From positions 1 to 64,000 of the forward strand of contig CAJFGR010000010.1 of NCBI GenBank assembly GCA_904377845.1: a stretch of 64,000 bases of DNA, read 5' to 3'. Shown one piece after another: positions 44,847-53,496 of this stretch (positions are counted from its first letter, which is position 1; every line of letters starts with the position of its first letter). A model generated the notes under the pieces. The model worked only from the letters and a program-made list of their open reading frames with translations, searched no databases and was not told the origin of the DNA. This DNA is from an uncultured Ruminococcus sp. (lineage in GTDB: Bacteria > Bacillota > Clostridia > Lachnospirales > Lachnospiraceae). Position numbers and translations under genes: made by a program.

Positions 44847-45872
44847 ATGGAGAAGAAAAATCTTGACTGGGAAAATATGGGATTCAGCTATATTCAGACC
44901 GACAAACGGTATGTAGCTAACTATAAAGACGGCAAATGGGACGACGGTGCTCTGATCGATGATCCGAACATCGTGATGAATGAATGTGCGGGAGTTCTTC
45001 AGTATGCACAGACTGTTTTTGAAGGAATGAAAGCGTATACGACAGAGGACGGACATATTGTTACTTTCCGCCCGGACCTGAACGCTTCCCGTATGGTGGA
45101 TTCCGCAAAACGTCTTGAAATGCCGCCGTTTCCGGAGGATCGTTTTGTAGATGCCGTAGCGCAGGTTGTTAAGGCGAATGCTGCTTATGTACCGCCTTAC
45201 GGCTCAGGAGCTACACTTTATATCAGACCGTATATGTTCGGTATCAATCCTGTTATCGGTGTAAAACCGGCTGACGAGTACCAGTTCAGGATTTTTGCAA
45301 CTCCGGTTGGACCGTACTTCAAAGGCGGCGCAAAACCGATTACAATCTGTGTATCAGACTTTGACCGCGCGGCACCGCACGGAACAGGACATATTAAAGC
45401 GGGATTGAACTATGCTATGAGCCTTCATGCGATCGTGACAGCTCATGCAAACGGATTCGACGAGAATATGTATCTGGATTCCGCTACAAGGACAAAAGTG
45501 GAGGAGACAGGAGGAGCAAACTTTATCTTCGTTACAAAAGACAATAAAGTCGTTACGCCTCATTCCAACACGATTCTTCCTTCCATTACAAGAAGATCTA
45601 TCATGTATGTAGCAGAGCATTATCTCGGACTGGAAGTCGAGGAGAGAGACGTATACTTTGACGAAGTAAAAGACTTTGCAGAGTGTGGTCTGTGCGGTAC
45701 GGCTGCAGTAATCTCCCCGGTAGGCAAAATTGTCAACCACGGAGAAGAGATCTGTTTCCCGAGCGGAATGGAGAAGATGGGACCGGTTACACAGAAACTG
45801 TACGATACACTGACCGGTATCCAAATGGGACACATCGAGGCTCCGGAAGGCTGGATCAAAGTTATCGAATAA
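44847..45872 (+). CDS. ilvE: branched-chain amino acid aminotransferase
   Basis: 341-residue fold-type IV PLP enzyme carrying out the last step to leucine, isoleucine and valine. Visible: VLQYAQTVFEGMKAYTTEDG, LYIRPYMFG, the PLP lysine region HGTGHIKAGLNYAMSLHA, ATRTKVEETGGANFIFV and SPVGKIVNHGEEI. Length fits the BCAT group II. AGAGGAGGAAG precedes ATG 44847. A terminator lies 43 bases after the stop. Confidence 0.95.
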   Translation: MEKKNLDWENMGFSYIQTDKRYVANYKDGKWDDGALIDDPNIVMNECAGVLQYAQTVFEGMKAYTTEDGHIVTFRPDLNASRMVDSAKRLEMPPFPEDRFVDAVAQVVKANAAYVPPYGSGATLYIRPYMFGINPVIGVKPADEYQFRIFATPVGPYFKGGAKPITICVSDFDRAAPHGTGHIKAGLNYAMSLHAIVTAHANGFDENMYLDSATRTKVEETGGANFIFVTKDNKVVTPHSNTILPSITRRSIMYVAEHYLGLEVEERDVYFDEVKDFAECGLCGTAAVISPVGKIVNHGEEICFPSGMEKMGPVTQKLYDTLTGIQMGHIEAPEGWIKVIE

Positions 45873-45914
45873 TTTATCATTTCATTCATACAGATAAGAC
45901 AGAATTATCCGGCA

Positions 45915-45948
45915 GAGAAGCTCCTGTAAGGGGGCTTCTCTTCATTTT
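45915..45948 (+). terminator. intrinsic terminator after ilvE
   Basis: 10-bp stem (45915-45924 with 45931-45940, one wobble) and a T-rich tail TTCATTTT. Confidence 0.8.
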
Positions 45949-46009
45949 CGGGTAAATGTAGTATAATGATTCAATTGATGATTTCGCAAAGCGCGATCCG
46001 AAGTGATAA

Positions 46010-46222
46010 TATTGGCAAAAAGTGAGGTATGGATTTAAAAGGGCATACGGGAACTATGAGGATCTGCTCAATGATTCTGAGGTAGAGGCAGTATATATTC
46101 CGCTCCCGAATACCATGCATTATGAGTGGAAGATCAAGGCACTCCGGTATGGCAAACACGTCCTCTGTGAGAAGTCTCCCGCTCCAAGTGCTGAAGAAGA
46201 AAAGGAAATCTTTTTTATTTAA
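46010..46222 (+). pseudogene. fragment of a Gfo/Idh/MocA oxidoreductase
   Basis: About 70 residues from the nucleotide-binding domain: [50 protein letters not shown] and [10 protein letters not shown]. The first Rossmann strand with its GxGxxG loop and the whole C-terminal domain are missing. The fragment ends against the convergent cutC gene. Confidence 0.85.
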
Positions 46223-46967
46223 ATATTTGCCTGAGATATTCAACGGAAGCACTGACGGAATGACTGTCTGTCAAAAGCAGCTTATAGTCATTTTCGGGCG
46301 ATAATCCGAGACTGATTTCAGGCATTCGGAATGTCATGGCGCTGTCGGCTTCAATCTTGCCGGACATATGGTAAGAAGAGATACCGGTATACGGAACCAG
46401 TTTCCTGATGGCCTCTAATGAGATTCCGCTGCCGGCGAGAATCTCAATTCGTCCCCGGGCCGCTTTATGAAGTGCTTTCAGCAGATCCCGTCCCTCCCAC
46501 GCGGTCTGTTTTTGTCCGCTTGTCAGAATTGTATTGTAACCAAGTTCAATTACCTGTTCCATGGCTTTCATAGGATCAAGACATACATCGAATGCACGAT
46601 GCAGTGCAATTTCCATATTGCCGGCTGATTCTTTGAATCGGCCAAGCTGTTTTGTGTTCAGCGTACCGTCCGGATTCAGTATGCCTACAACTACTCCGTC
46701 AGCACCCTCTTCGCGAAACATTTCAATTTCTTCGTTCAGCTCATCGCATTCGTAGTCATTATAACAATAATCGCCGTACCGCGGTCGGAGCAGAACCCTG
46801 ATTTTCAGTTCTGTGTATTTACGGATCTGTCGGAATAAAGGCAGTGACGGCGACACACCGCCTATCACAAGATCACTGCAGAGCTCAATGCGGCTTGCGC
46901 CTCCTTTTTCAGCCGCCAGAGCTGATTCAACGCAATCCACACAGGTTTCCAGAATGTAATTTCCCAT
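46215..46967 (-). CDS. cutC: CutC family protein
   Basis: 250-residue TIM-barrel protein of the CutC family, historically linked to copper tolerance though the enzyme activity is unresolved. Family marks: [28 protein letters not shown] at the N-terminus, [41 protein letters not shown] and AGSGIS. The ATG at 46967 has no strong AGGAGG; AGAGAGG lies upstream at about 46977-46983. It stands alone. Confidence 0.9.
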   Translation of the reverse strand: MGNYILETCVDCVESALAAEKGGASRIELCSDLVIGGVSPSLPLFRQIRKYTELKIRVLLRPRYGDYCYNDYECDELNEEIEMFREEGADGVVVGILNPDGTLNTKQLGRFKESAGNMEIALHRAFDVCLDPMKAMEQVIELGYNTILTSGQKQTAWEGRDLLKALHKAARGRIEILAGSGISLEAIRKLVPYTGISSYHMSGKIEADSAMTFRMPEISLGLSPENDYKLLLTDSHSVSASVEYLRQIFK

Positions 46968-47041
46968 TTGTTTTGACCTCTCTAACTCAGGTGAAAAACA
47001 CCAGTATAATAAAAAAATATAACATGAAAGTCAAGGCTTGA

Positions 47042-48373
47042 TCAAAGGTTAAACAGCATTGTTGCAATATTAAAATAGATCAGTATCGAAAAGATATCCA
47101 CCAGTGTCGTGATGAGCGGGGACGCCATGATCGCCGGATCAAGGTGCACCTTGCTTGCAAGCAACGGAAGCATACATCCGATCAGCTTTGCCATGATAAC
47201 AGTGCCGATCAGTGAAAGGGCGATAACAAGAGCCAGTTCAAAACTATCGTACTGAATCATGATGCGGATGCCGTTTGTCACTGCAAGTACCGCTCCCACG
47301 ATCAGGGAGATGCGGAATTCCTTGAAGATCACGCGGAAAATATCTTTGAAGCGGATCTGCGACAGCGCAATCCCGCGGATGATCAGAGTAGAACTCTGGG
47401 AACCGCAGTTTCCGCCGGTGTCCATCAGCATCGGAATAAACGATACGAGGAGCGGGATAGCGGCGAATGCATTTTCGTATTTCGTGATGATCGTTCCTGT
47501 GATGATTGATGTGAACATCAGGATCAAAAGCCACGGGATACGGTTTTTTGCGTGAGCAAATACAGATGTCTCAAAGTAAGTCTTTTCACTGGGGTTGATG
47601 GCAGCCATTTTCGTGATATCCTCGGTCGCTTCCTCTACCATAACGTCCATGGCATCATCGAATGTGACGATACCGACCATCAGCCCGTCTGTATCCAGAA
47701 CCGGGATGGCGAGAAAATCATACTTTGTGAAAAGCTTTGCAACCTCTTCTTTATCTGTATGTGTCTTGACAGAGATGATCTCTGTCTCCATCAGATCCTG
47801 AATAGGTACATCATCGTCTGTCGTCATCAGATCTTTGGCGCTGACGATTCCGGTCAGCCTGCGCCGCTCCGTCACATAGCAGGTGTAGATCGTCTCTTTG
47901 TGTATTCCGGTTTCTTTGATATGCGCCATAGCCTGTGCGACCGTCATATTTTTCCGTATATCCACATATTCAGTTGTCATGATGCTTCCGGCGCTGTCTT
48001 CCGGATAATTCAGAAGCTGGTTGATGAGCGCTCGATCTGAGGTGCTGACTGTGTCGAGGATCCGGTTGACCAGATTTGCGGGAAGCTCTTCGAGCATATC
48101 TACTGTATCGTCCATGTACAGGTCATCCAGAAGTTCCTTCAGCTCTTTCTCGGAAAACATTTCCACAAGATAAGTCTGCATAGAGCTGTCCATGTTGGCA
48201 AATACTTCCGCCGCTTTATCTTTCGGGATCAGGCGGAAAGCCAGAGCAAGTTCTTTATCATCAAGCTCCGAGAGCAGTGAGGCTATGTCCACCTCGTTCA
48301 TTACATCCAGAATACTCCTCACAGCTTTGTACTGACGCTGCTGGAGAAGTTTTACAAAAATATCTTTGTTCAT
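47042..48373 (-). CDS. mgtE: magnesium transporter MgtE
   Basis: 443-residue Mg2+ channel. In order: the cytosolic N domain (ASLLSELDDKELALAFRLIPKDKAAEVFANMD), two CBS domains (MTTEYVDIRKNMTVAQAMAHIKE; METEIISVKTHTDKEEVAKLFTKYDFLAIPVLD) that close the pore when Mg2+ is bound, and five transmembrane helices with LMDTGGNCGSQSS and LPLLASKVHLDPAIMASPLITTLVDIFSI. Controlled by the M-box riboswitch upstream. AGAGAGG lies 8 bases before ATG 48373; a better ribosome binding site 70 bases upstream belongs to an overlapping leader frame. Confidence 0.95.
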   Translation of the reverse strand: MNKDIFVKLLQQRQYKAVRSILDVMNEVDIASLLSELDDKELALAFRLIPKDKAAEVFANMDSSMQTYLVEMFSEKELKELLDDLYMDDTVDMLEELPANLVNRILDTVSTSDRALINQLLNYPEDSAGSIMTTEYVDIRKNMTVAQAMAHIKETGIHKETIYTCYVTERRRLTGIVSAKDLMTTDDDVPIQDLMETEIISVKTHTDKEEVAKLFTKYDFLAIPVLDTDGLMVGIVTFDDAMDVMVEEATEDITKMAAINPSEKTYFETSVFAHAKNRIPWLLILMFTSIITGTIITKYENAFAAIPLLVSFIPMLMDTGGNCGSQSSTLIIRGIALSQIRFKDIFRVIFKEFRISLIVGAVLAVTNGIRIMIQYDSFELALVIALSLIGTVIMAKLIGCMLPLLASKVHLDPAIMASPLITTLVDIFSILIYFNIATMLFNL

Positions 48374-48443
48374 GATAAGTACCTCTCTTTATGTTGTTTT
48401 TTGTCATTAAGCTGCATATGTGGCAACTGGCACCAGAGTCCAT
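48261..48443 (-). CDS. possible 60-residue leader peptide overlapping mgtE
   Basis: Reads MDSGASCHICSLMTKNNIKR and on to ...LTALGA. It has an almost ideal ribosome binding site (AAAGGAGGTGA, 7 bases before ATG 48443), stronger than that of mgtE itself, and lies between the M-box terminator and mgtE. It overlaps the first 113 bases of mgtE in another frame. No similarity recognised. It may be translated for coupling or regulation, or the site may simply be a strong leader; the coding call is weak. Confidence 0.35.
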   Translation of the reverse strand: MDSGASCHICSLMTKNNIKRGTYHEQRYFCKTSPAASVQSCEEYSGCNERGGHSLTALGA

Positions 48444-48485
48444 AACCTCACCTCCTTTTGCTACTGTAAATAATATTTTTATAGA

Positions 48486-48523
48486 ACACAAAAACTCCGT
48501 CACTGCCTGAACAATGACGGAGT
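48486..48523 (-). terminator. M-box expression-platform terminator
   Basis: ACTCCGTCA.TG arms (48494-48505 with 48512-48523) form a stem of about 10 bp around a CCTGAA-type loop, followed on the minus strand by T5. It lies between the M-box and mgtE, as expected for Mg2+-dependent termination. Confidence 0.9.
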
Positions 48524-48549
48524 CATAATCAATCCACAAAAATAAACAT

Positions 48550-48715
48550 GACCGGGATGCATCGTTCAAGCTTTAGTATCACAGGGCATATCAATTGCAT
48601 TAGGCTGCACCTTCACGACACAGCCTGCTGACCATCTTATCGTGTCTCCACGATCTCGCGGCAGCAATCTTCGGGATTATCCTTATCCCTGTGGTAACCT
48701 CACCTACCGAATGAT
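48550..48715 (-). promoter_or_regulatory. M-box (ykoK) magnesium riboswitch
   Basis: On the minus strand the conserved blocks appear in order: GGTAGGTGAGGTTACCACAGGGA, GATTGCTGCCGCGAGATC, the GTCAGCAGGCTGTGTC region, GGTGCAGCCTAATGC, ATGCCCTGTGATACTAAAGC. These match the M-box consensus (TAGGTGAGGCTCCT..., GCTGCTGCC, GTGCTAAAGC). High Mg2+ should favour the downstream terminator and shut off mgtE. Confidence 0.93.
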
Positions 48716-48738
48716 GTATTCTGTTTTTGTACGTGTAC

Positions 48739-48767
48739 ATTGTAGTTCAACGAAATGCCGATGTCAA
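48739..48767 (-). promoter_or_regulatory. promoter of the M-box/mgtE transcript
   Basis: Minus strand TTGACA (48767-48762), 17-base spacer, TACAAT (48744-48739). Confidence 0.85.
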
Positions 48768-48799
48768 GGGAAAATTCTGCATCTTTAATACGCGGCAGT

Positions 48800-50038
48800 T
48801 CAGTCCGCGCCATTCGAATTAAACACGTATTTGTCGAGCCGGTCAAACGCTTCTTTCACCCTTAAAAGCGGCAGCGCCAGATTCATACGGATGCCGAACG
48901 GGCTGTGGAAGGGGCGTCCGTCCTGCCAGAGTACTCCGACTTCCAGTCCTGCGGTCTGCAGTTCGTCGATCGTCCGGCTGTGTTTCCTGCACCACTCTTC
49001 GCAGTCCAGAAGAAGCATATAAGTTCCCTGCGGTTTTATGACTTTTACTCCTTCAAAACGCTCCCGGATGAACTGGTATGCATAATCTATATTCCCCGTG
49101 AGCACTTCACAGAGCTCGTCAACCCATTTATATCCCTCCGGCTTATATGCGCCGATCAGGGCATACATGGACAATACATTCATGTCATTATAATGAGAAA
49201 GAGAGGTTTCTTTGTCCATCCTGTCTCTGAGCCATGTATTATATATGATGTGATAGCTTCCGATCAGTCCGGCAAGATTAAAGGTTTTGGACGGCGCGTA
49301 GAGAGCGATCGTCCGCTGTCTTGCATCTTCAGAAATACTTTGCACCGGTATATGCTTATGTCCTGCAAGGATCAGGTCGGACCAGATCTCATCAGAGACG
49401 ACATAAACATCGTACTTTCGGTAGAGCGCCATCATTTTTTCAAGTTCTTCCCGCTCCCATACTCTTCCGGTCGGATTATGAGGAGAGCAGAGGATGGCTG
49501 CGTGGATCTTGTTTTCAATGATTTTTGTTTCCATATCCTCAAGATCCATGCGCCACATCCCGCTTTCATCCTGTATAAGAGGGCTGAGCACCATATTGTA
49601 ACCGTTGTTGGTAAGCGCGCCGGTAAATCCGATATATGTGGGCGAGTGCAGAAGTACAGAGTCGCCTTTGGAGCAGAGGACATTGAGCGCACTCACAACA
49701 CCGCCCAGAACTCCGTTTTCATAACCGATGTGCTCTTTTTTCAACCCAATGATTCTATTTCGTTTCTTATGCCACTGAATAATTTCTTCAAAATATTCAT
49801 TCCGAGGCACAAAATAGCCATAGGCAGGATGCTTCACTCTCTCGATGATTGCTTCGGGAATTGTGGGAACTGTGGGGAAATTCATGTCCGCCACCCACAT
49901 GGGGATACGGTCGAATCCCGGTTTCGGTTTTGCCTTTGAGAAATAGTCCGCTCCGAAACAGCTCTCCATATCAGGGGCGTCCACGGCAATTGCATCTTTC
50001 CCTTTTCTGTCCAGGATGGTGGTAAAATCGTATTTCAT
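48800..50038 (-). CDS. PatB/MalY-type aminotransferase, probable cystathionine beta-lyase
   Basis: 412-residue fold-type I PLP enzyme. Family marks: MWVADMNFPTVPTIPEAIIERVKHPAYGY at the N-terminus, LLHSPTYIGFTGALTNNGY, CSPHNPTGRVW, VVSDEIWSDLI, the PLP lysine in APSKTFNLAGL and FGIRMNLALP at the end. This subgroup usually cleaves cystathionine or cysteine (C-S lyase), giving homocysteine or sulfide; direct evidence for the substrate is lacking. GAGG stands just before ATG 50038. The last codons coincide with a GCGCCATTCG string repeated elsewhere in the window. Confidence 0.88.
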   Translation of the reverse strand: MKYDFTTILDRKGKDAIAVDAPDMESCFGADYFSKAKPKPGFDRIPMWVADMNFPTVPTIPEAIIERVKHPAYGYFVPRNEYFEEIIQWHKKRNRIIGLKKEHIGYENGVLGGVVSALNVLCSKGDSVLLHSPTYIGFTGALTNNGYNMVLSPLIQDESGMWRMDLEDMETKIIENKIHAAILCSPHNPTGRVWEREELEKMMALYRKYDVYVVSDEIWSDLILAGHKHIPVQSISEDARQRTIALYAPSKTFNLAGLIGSYHIIYNTWLRDRMDKETSLSHYNDMNVLSMYALIGAYKPEGYKWVDELCEVLTGNIDYAYQFIRERFEGVKVIKPQGTYMLLLDCEEWCRKHSRTIDELQTAGLEVGVLWQDGRPFHSPFGIRMNLALPLLRVKEAFDRLDKYVFNSNGAD

Positions 50039-50212
50039 ATTCAGCCTCTTTTCTCTGGTTTTTATTGTATCTTTCTGACCATTCTAACACATACCCGGAT
50101 AATGTTGAAGGCCCTAAAAACACCTGTGAACTCTTGCGGCATCCAAGAAGACTATTGTATAATGTATCAATGTTAACAGCAGCCATACAGAGTGCTGATC
50201 AAGGAGGATATT

Positions 50213-50797
50213 ATGACAGAAGAAGAAAAGGCACTTGCCGGATATTTGTATGACGCGCAGGAGGAGAGTCTGGGCAAAGAAAGACTGCGCAGTCAGGAAT
50301 TAAGTTTTGATTATAACAGCCTCCGTCCGTCCCAGACGGCGGAACGCGAGGCGATCATACGCCGTGAAATGAAGAAGACGGGGAAGAAATTCCGTATTGA
50401 AGCACCCTTTTACTGTGATTTCTGGGGAAGGGTGACTCTGGGAGAGAACTTTTTCTCAAATTATAATTTTGTACTTCTTGCAGGAAATGAAGTTACCTTT
50501 GGAGATGACGTGCGCATCGGGCCAAATTGCGGTATTTATGCGGCAGGCCACGCGTTTGACCCGGAAAGAAGAGCGGCGGGAATTGAGTATGCCCGTCCGG
50601 TACATATCGGGAATAATGTCTGGATCGGCGGTCATGTGTCGATCGTCTCAGGCGTTACCATCGGGGATAATACGATCATAGCGGCCGGAAGCGTAGTGGT
50701 AAATGACATCCCCGCCAATGTTCTGGCGGGTGGAAATCCGTGCAGGGTGATCCGTACGATCCGTCCGGAAGACGACCGGAAATATATGGAAAAATGA
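50213..50797 (+). CDS. sugar O-acetyltransferase (maltose/galactoside type)
   Basis: 194-residue left-handed beta-helix acetyltransferase of the Maa/LacA group. N-terminal Mac domain ([28 protein letters not shown]), hexapeptide repeats ([25 protein letters not shown] with the catalytic histidine; [29 protein letters not shown]) and the C-terminal [17 protein letters not shown] precedes ATG 50213. Substrate is probably a free sugar (family knowledge). Confidence 0.9.
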   Translation: MTEEEKALAGYLYDAQEESLGKERLRSQELSFDYNSLRPSQTAEREAIIRREMKKTGKKFRIEAPFYCDFWGRVTLGENFFSNYNFVLLAGNEVTFGDDVRIGPNCGIYAAGHAFDPERRAAGIEYARPVHIGNNVWIGGHVSIVSGVTIGDNTIIAAGSVVVNDIPANVLAGGNPCRVIRTIRPEDDRKYMEK

Positions 50798-50831
50798 CAT
50801 TTATATTAAGGAAGGACAGTGAAGCAGTAAT

Positions 50832-51223
50832 ATGATAGGACTGGGTACGATCATCAACGTTTCCGCCATTACCATCGGCGGGCTGATCGGTCTCCTTTTC
50901 AGTAAAGCAATCAGTCCCCGATATCAGGACACCCTGATGCAGGCAAACGGCGTATGCTTATTATCTGCGTGATGACTGCATCCATGGGAAAGGGCTGTAT
51001 CTTTTCGGCGATCCCGGTGGGCATATTTCAGGGAGTGATTACACTTCTTGCAAGAGCGATCCAGCCGGTCATGACAGAGCGCGCACTTTCCAATCTTTCT
51101 CTGACAGGCTCTATGCTGATTTTCTGTGTGGGAATCAACCTGTTGTGGGAGAAAAAACTGAAAGTCGCAAATATGCTTCCGGCTATTGTGATCGCAGTGA
51201 TCTGTGCATTTCTGGGCTCCTGA
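50832..51223 (+). pseudogene. DUF554 membrane protein with an internal deletion
   Basis: The first 46 codons (MIGLGTIINVSAITIGGLIGLLFSKAISPRYQDTLMQANGV) are the normal DUF554 start and stop soon after. The next frame (SMGKGCIFSAIPVGIFQGVITLLARAIQPVMTERALSNLS... to AVICAFLGS) is the normal C-terminal part. More than 100 central residues, including helices 2-4, are missing and the frames do not match. The gene has kept its ribosome binding site (AAGGAAGG region before 50832). Confidence 0.85.
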
Positions 51224-51307
51224 ACAGGGAACACCGGATGAAACATCAGATATAGTGAGACAATAATAAACGGAGAATAGAATTAAAAAGAGAGGCGTCA
51301 TAAAGAT

Positions 51308-51808
51308 ATGGAAAATACAAAAATTGCATCCTCGGCAAATATTGTGAAACAGTCGGTGGTTTTCGGAGATGTCACCATCGGGGAGGATTCCACTGTTCTC
51401 TTCCATGCAGTTCTCCGCGGCGATTGTGCGGAGATTGTAGTAGGAAAATGCAGCAACATTCAGGACAACTGTACCATCCACACGGATAAAGGCTGCCCCG
51501 CCGTACTCGGCGATTATGTGACTATAGGCCACAATGCAGTGGTGCACGGCTGTACAGTCGGTACGGGTAGCCTGATCGGGATGGGAGCTGTTGTCCTGAA
51601 CCGCGTGCAGATCGGAAAAGAATGTCTGATCGGAGCGGGAAGCGTGGTGCTTGAAGATATGGTGATACCGGACGGGAGCCTCGTGGCGGGCAATCCGGCG
51701 AAAATAAAAAGAGAGCTGACCGAAGAAGAGCGCAGAAAACTCTACGATAACAGCCTGCATTATATGGTAACAGGCAGGAAACTGAAAAAAGACGGATATT
51801 GTATCTGA
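51308..51808 (+). CDS. gamma-type carbonic anhydrase family protein
   Basis: 166-residue left-handed beta-helix protein. The zinc ligands expected in the family are visible in CTIHTDKG (first His) and TIGHNAVVHG (second and third His). The N-terminal SSANIVKQSVVFGDVTIGEDSTVLFHAVLRGDCAEI and C-terminal GNPAKIKRELTEEE are typical. Many such proteins in Firmicutes are annotated as carbonic anhydrase or paaY-like acyltransferase; the true activity is not shown here. AGAGAGGCG precedes ATG 51308. Confidence 0.88.
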   Translation: MENTKIASSANIVKQSVVFGDVTIGEDSTVLFHAVLRGDCAEIVVGKCSNIQDNCTIHTDKGCPAVLGDYVTIGHNAVVHGCTVGTGSLIGMGAVVLNRVQIGKECLIGAGSVVLEDMVIPDGSLVAGNPAKIKRELTEEERRKLYDNSLHYMVTGRKLKKDGYCI

Positions 51809-51897
51809 AATAAGTGAAAAACAGAGCAGAATCTGTTATAATAAACAGGCAGATTGACAGTACTGCAAAAACAGAGCCAAGAAGAGAGGAATTAATC

Positions 51898-53355
51898 ATG
51901 GAGTATAAGATTACCGGTTATAAGCCGGAAAAGTTATTTCATTTTTTTGAGGAGGTCTGCGCTGTACCGAGAGGATCGGGCAACGAGAAGGGAATCAGCG
52001 ACTTCCTTGTAAAGTTTGCAAAGGACAGAGGACTGTGGGTATATCAGGATGACAGCTATAATGTGATCATCAAAAAAGGTGGAAGCAAAGGCGCGGAAGA
52101 TAAAGCTCCCGTCATGCTTCAGGGACACATTGATATGGTATGCGACAAAAGGGCAGGAGTAGAGCATGATTTTGAGAAAGAGGGAATCGACCTTGTACTC
52201 AAAGACGGCGTACTCTCAGCAAACGGTACTACATTGGGCGCTGACAACGGTGTTGCGATTGCACTTATGATGATGGTGCTGGACGATGAAGATATCAAAC
52301 ATCCGCCGGTTGAGTGTGTATTTACTACAGAAGAGGAAGTAGGACTGAACGGTGCACAGGCACTGGATAAATCCCAGATTACTGCCCGCACAATGATCAA
52401 TATGGATTCTGAGGAAGAGGGCGTTGCAACCATAAGCTGCGCAGGAGGCTTAAGAGTCCAGCTTACAAGACCTGTGGAAAGGATCGCAGCAGAAGGGACA
52501 TTGGTACAGATCAAGATCGGGGGACTGCTGGGCGGACACTCAGGTACAGATATCGACAAGGAGCGCCAGAATGCAAATATCCTGATGGCGCGCATGGTGG
52601 AGCACCTGATGAAAAATACAGACGGAAAGCTTGTCACATTTGCAGGCGGAACAAAGGACAATGCCATTACAAGAGAGTGTGAGGCGTCCCTGATCTACGC
52701 AGAGAAAGCAGAGGCGGAGAAAGCAGAGAAACTTGCCTGTGAACTTGCCGAGACATTTTCGGAGGAGATTTCATCCTTTGAGCCGGACTTTGGATGCGAG
52801 TTTTCCGTGGAAGAGGGACAGAGTGTCTCTGCACTGAAAGATGAGGATGCGAAAGCATTTGTAAGCGCCATCCGCCTTGCTCCGAACGGAGTGTACAGAC
52901 GCAACATCAAGATGGACGGTTTTGTAGTCGTATCCTCTAACATGGGTGTGGTAAGAGCGGACGAGAAAGAGCTCGTGATCGTTGTATCCCCGCGTTCTTC
53001 CGTGGCTTCTCTTCAGGAAGATACGAAAGAGAGATTCGCTCTTCTGGCGGAGACTTTCGGATTTGCCATCGACTACAGCGGAGAATATCCGGGATGGGAT
53101 TACAAGGAAGATTCCAGAATCCGTGAAGTATTTGTAGAGAGCTACCGCGAACTCTTCGGAACAGAACTGAGGCTGGAAGCGCTGCACGCAGGGCTTGAGT
53201 GCGGACTCTTCTCAGAAGCACTGCCGGGACTGGATGCGATTGCAGTCGGACCGACACTTTACAACGTGCACACACCGGATGAAAATGTACCGCTGGATTC
53301 CTTTGAGCGGTTCTATGAACTGCTGAAGGATGTACTTGCAAGACTGGCTGCATAG
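51898..53355 (+). CDS. pepD: aminoacyl-histidine dipeptidase (M20C peptidase)
   Basis: 485-residue zinc dipeptidase of the PepD/carnosinase group, hydrolysing Xaa-His and other dipeptides in the cytosol. Metal and catalytic motifs: VMLQGHIDMVCDK (His/Asp), LGADNGVAIALMM, FTTEEEVGLNGA (Glu pair), GGLLGGHSGTDID and HAGLECGLF. ATG 51898 has AGAGAGGA upstream; a longer frame from 51814 runs through the leader. A strong terminator follows. Confidence 0.94.
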   Translation: MEYKITGYKPEKLFHFFEEVCAVPRGSGNEKGISDFLVKFAKDRGLWVYQDDSYNVIIKKGGSKGAEDKAPVMLQGHIDMVCDKRAGVEHDFEKEGIDLVLKDGVLSANGTTLGADNGVAIALMMMVLDDEDIKHPPVECVFTTEEEVGLNGAQALDKSQITARTMINMDSEEEGVATISCAGGLRVQLTRPVERIAAEGTLVQIKIGGLLGGHSGTDIDKERQNANILMARMVEHLMKNTDGKLVTFAGGTKDNAITRECEASLIYAEKAEAEKAEKLACELAETFSEEISSFEPDFGCEFSVEEGQSVSALKDEDAKAFVSAIRLAPNGVYRRNIKMDGFVVVSSNMGVVRADEKELVIVVSPRSSVASLQEDTKERFALLAETFGFAIDYSGEYPGWDYKEDSRIREVFVESYRELFGTELRLEALHAGLECGLFSEALPGLDAIAVGPTLYNVHTPDENVPLDSFERFYELLKDVLARLAA

Positions 53356-53380
53356 TGCTCCGGTATTATACGAGATAACG

Positions 53381-53409
53381 GGCGGTACCCTGAAAGGGTG
53401 CCGCCTTTT
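53381..53409 (+). terminator. intrinsic terminator after pepD
   Basis: 11-bp stem with one wobble (53381-53391 with 53395-53405), GAA loop, then TTTT. Confidence 0.9.
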
Positions 53410-53496
53410 GCGCGATAAGTCCGGCAAGTGGCTGTCATGCCTGCATGAGCGGACATTTGCCCGGAAAGAGGCAGACCGGTATCAGGGAGGAAAGAG

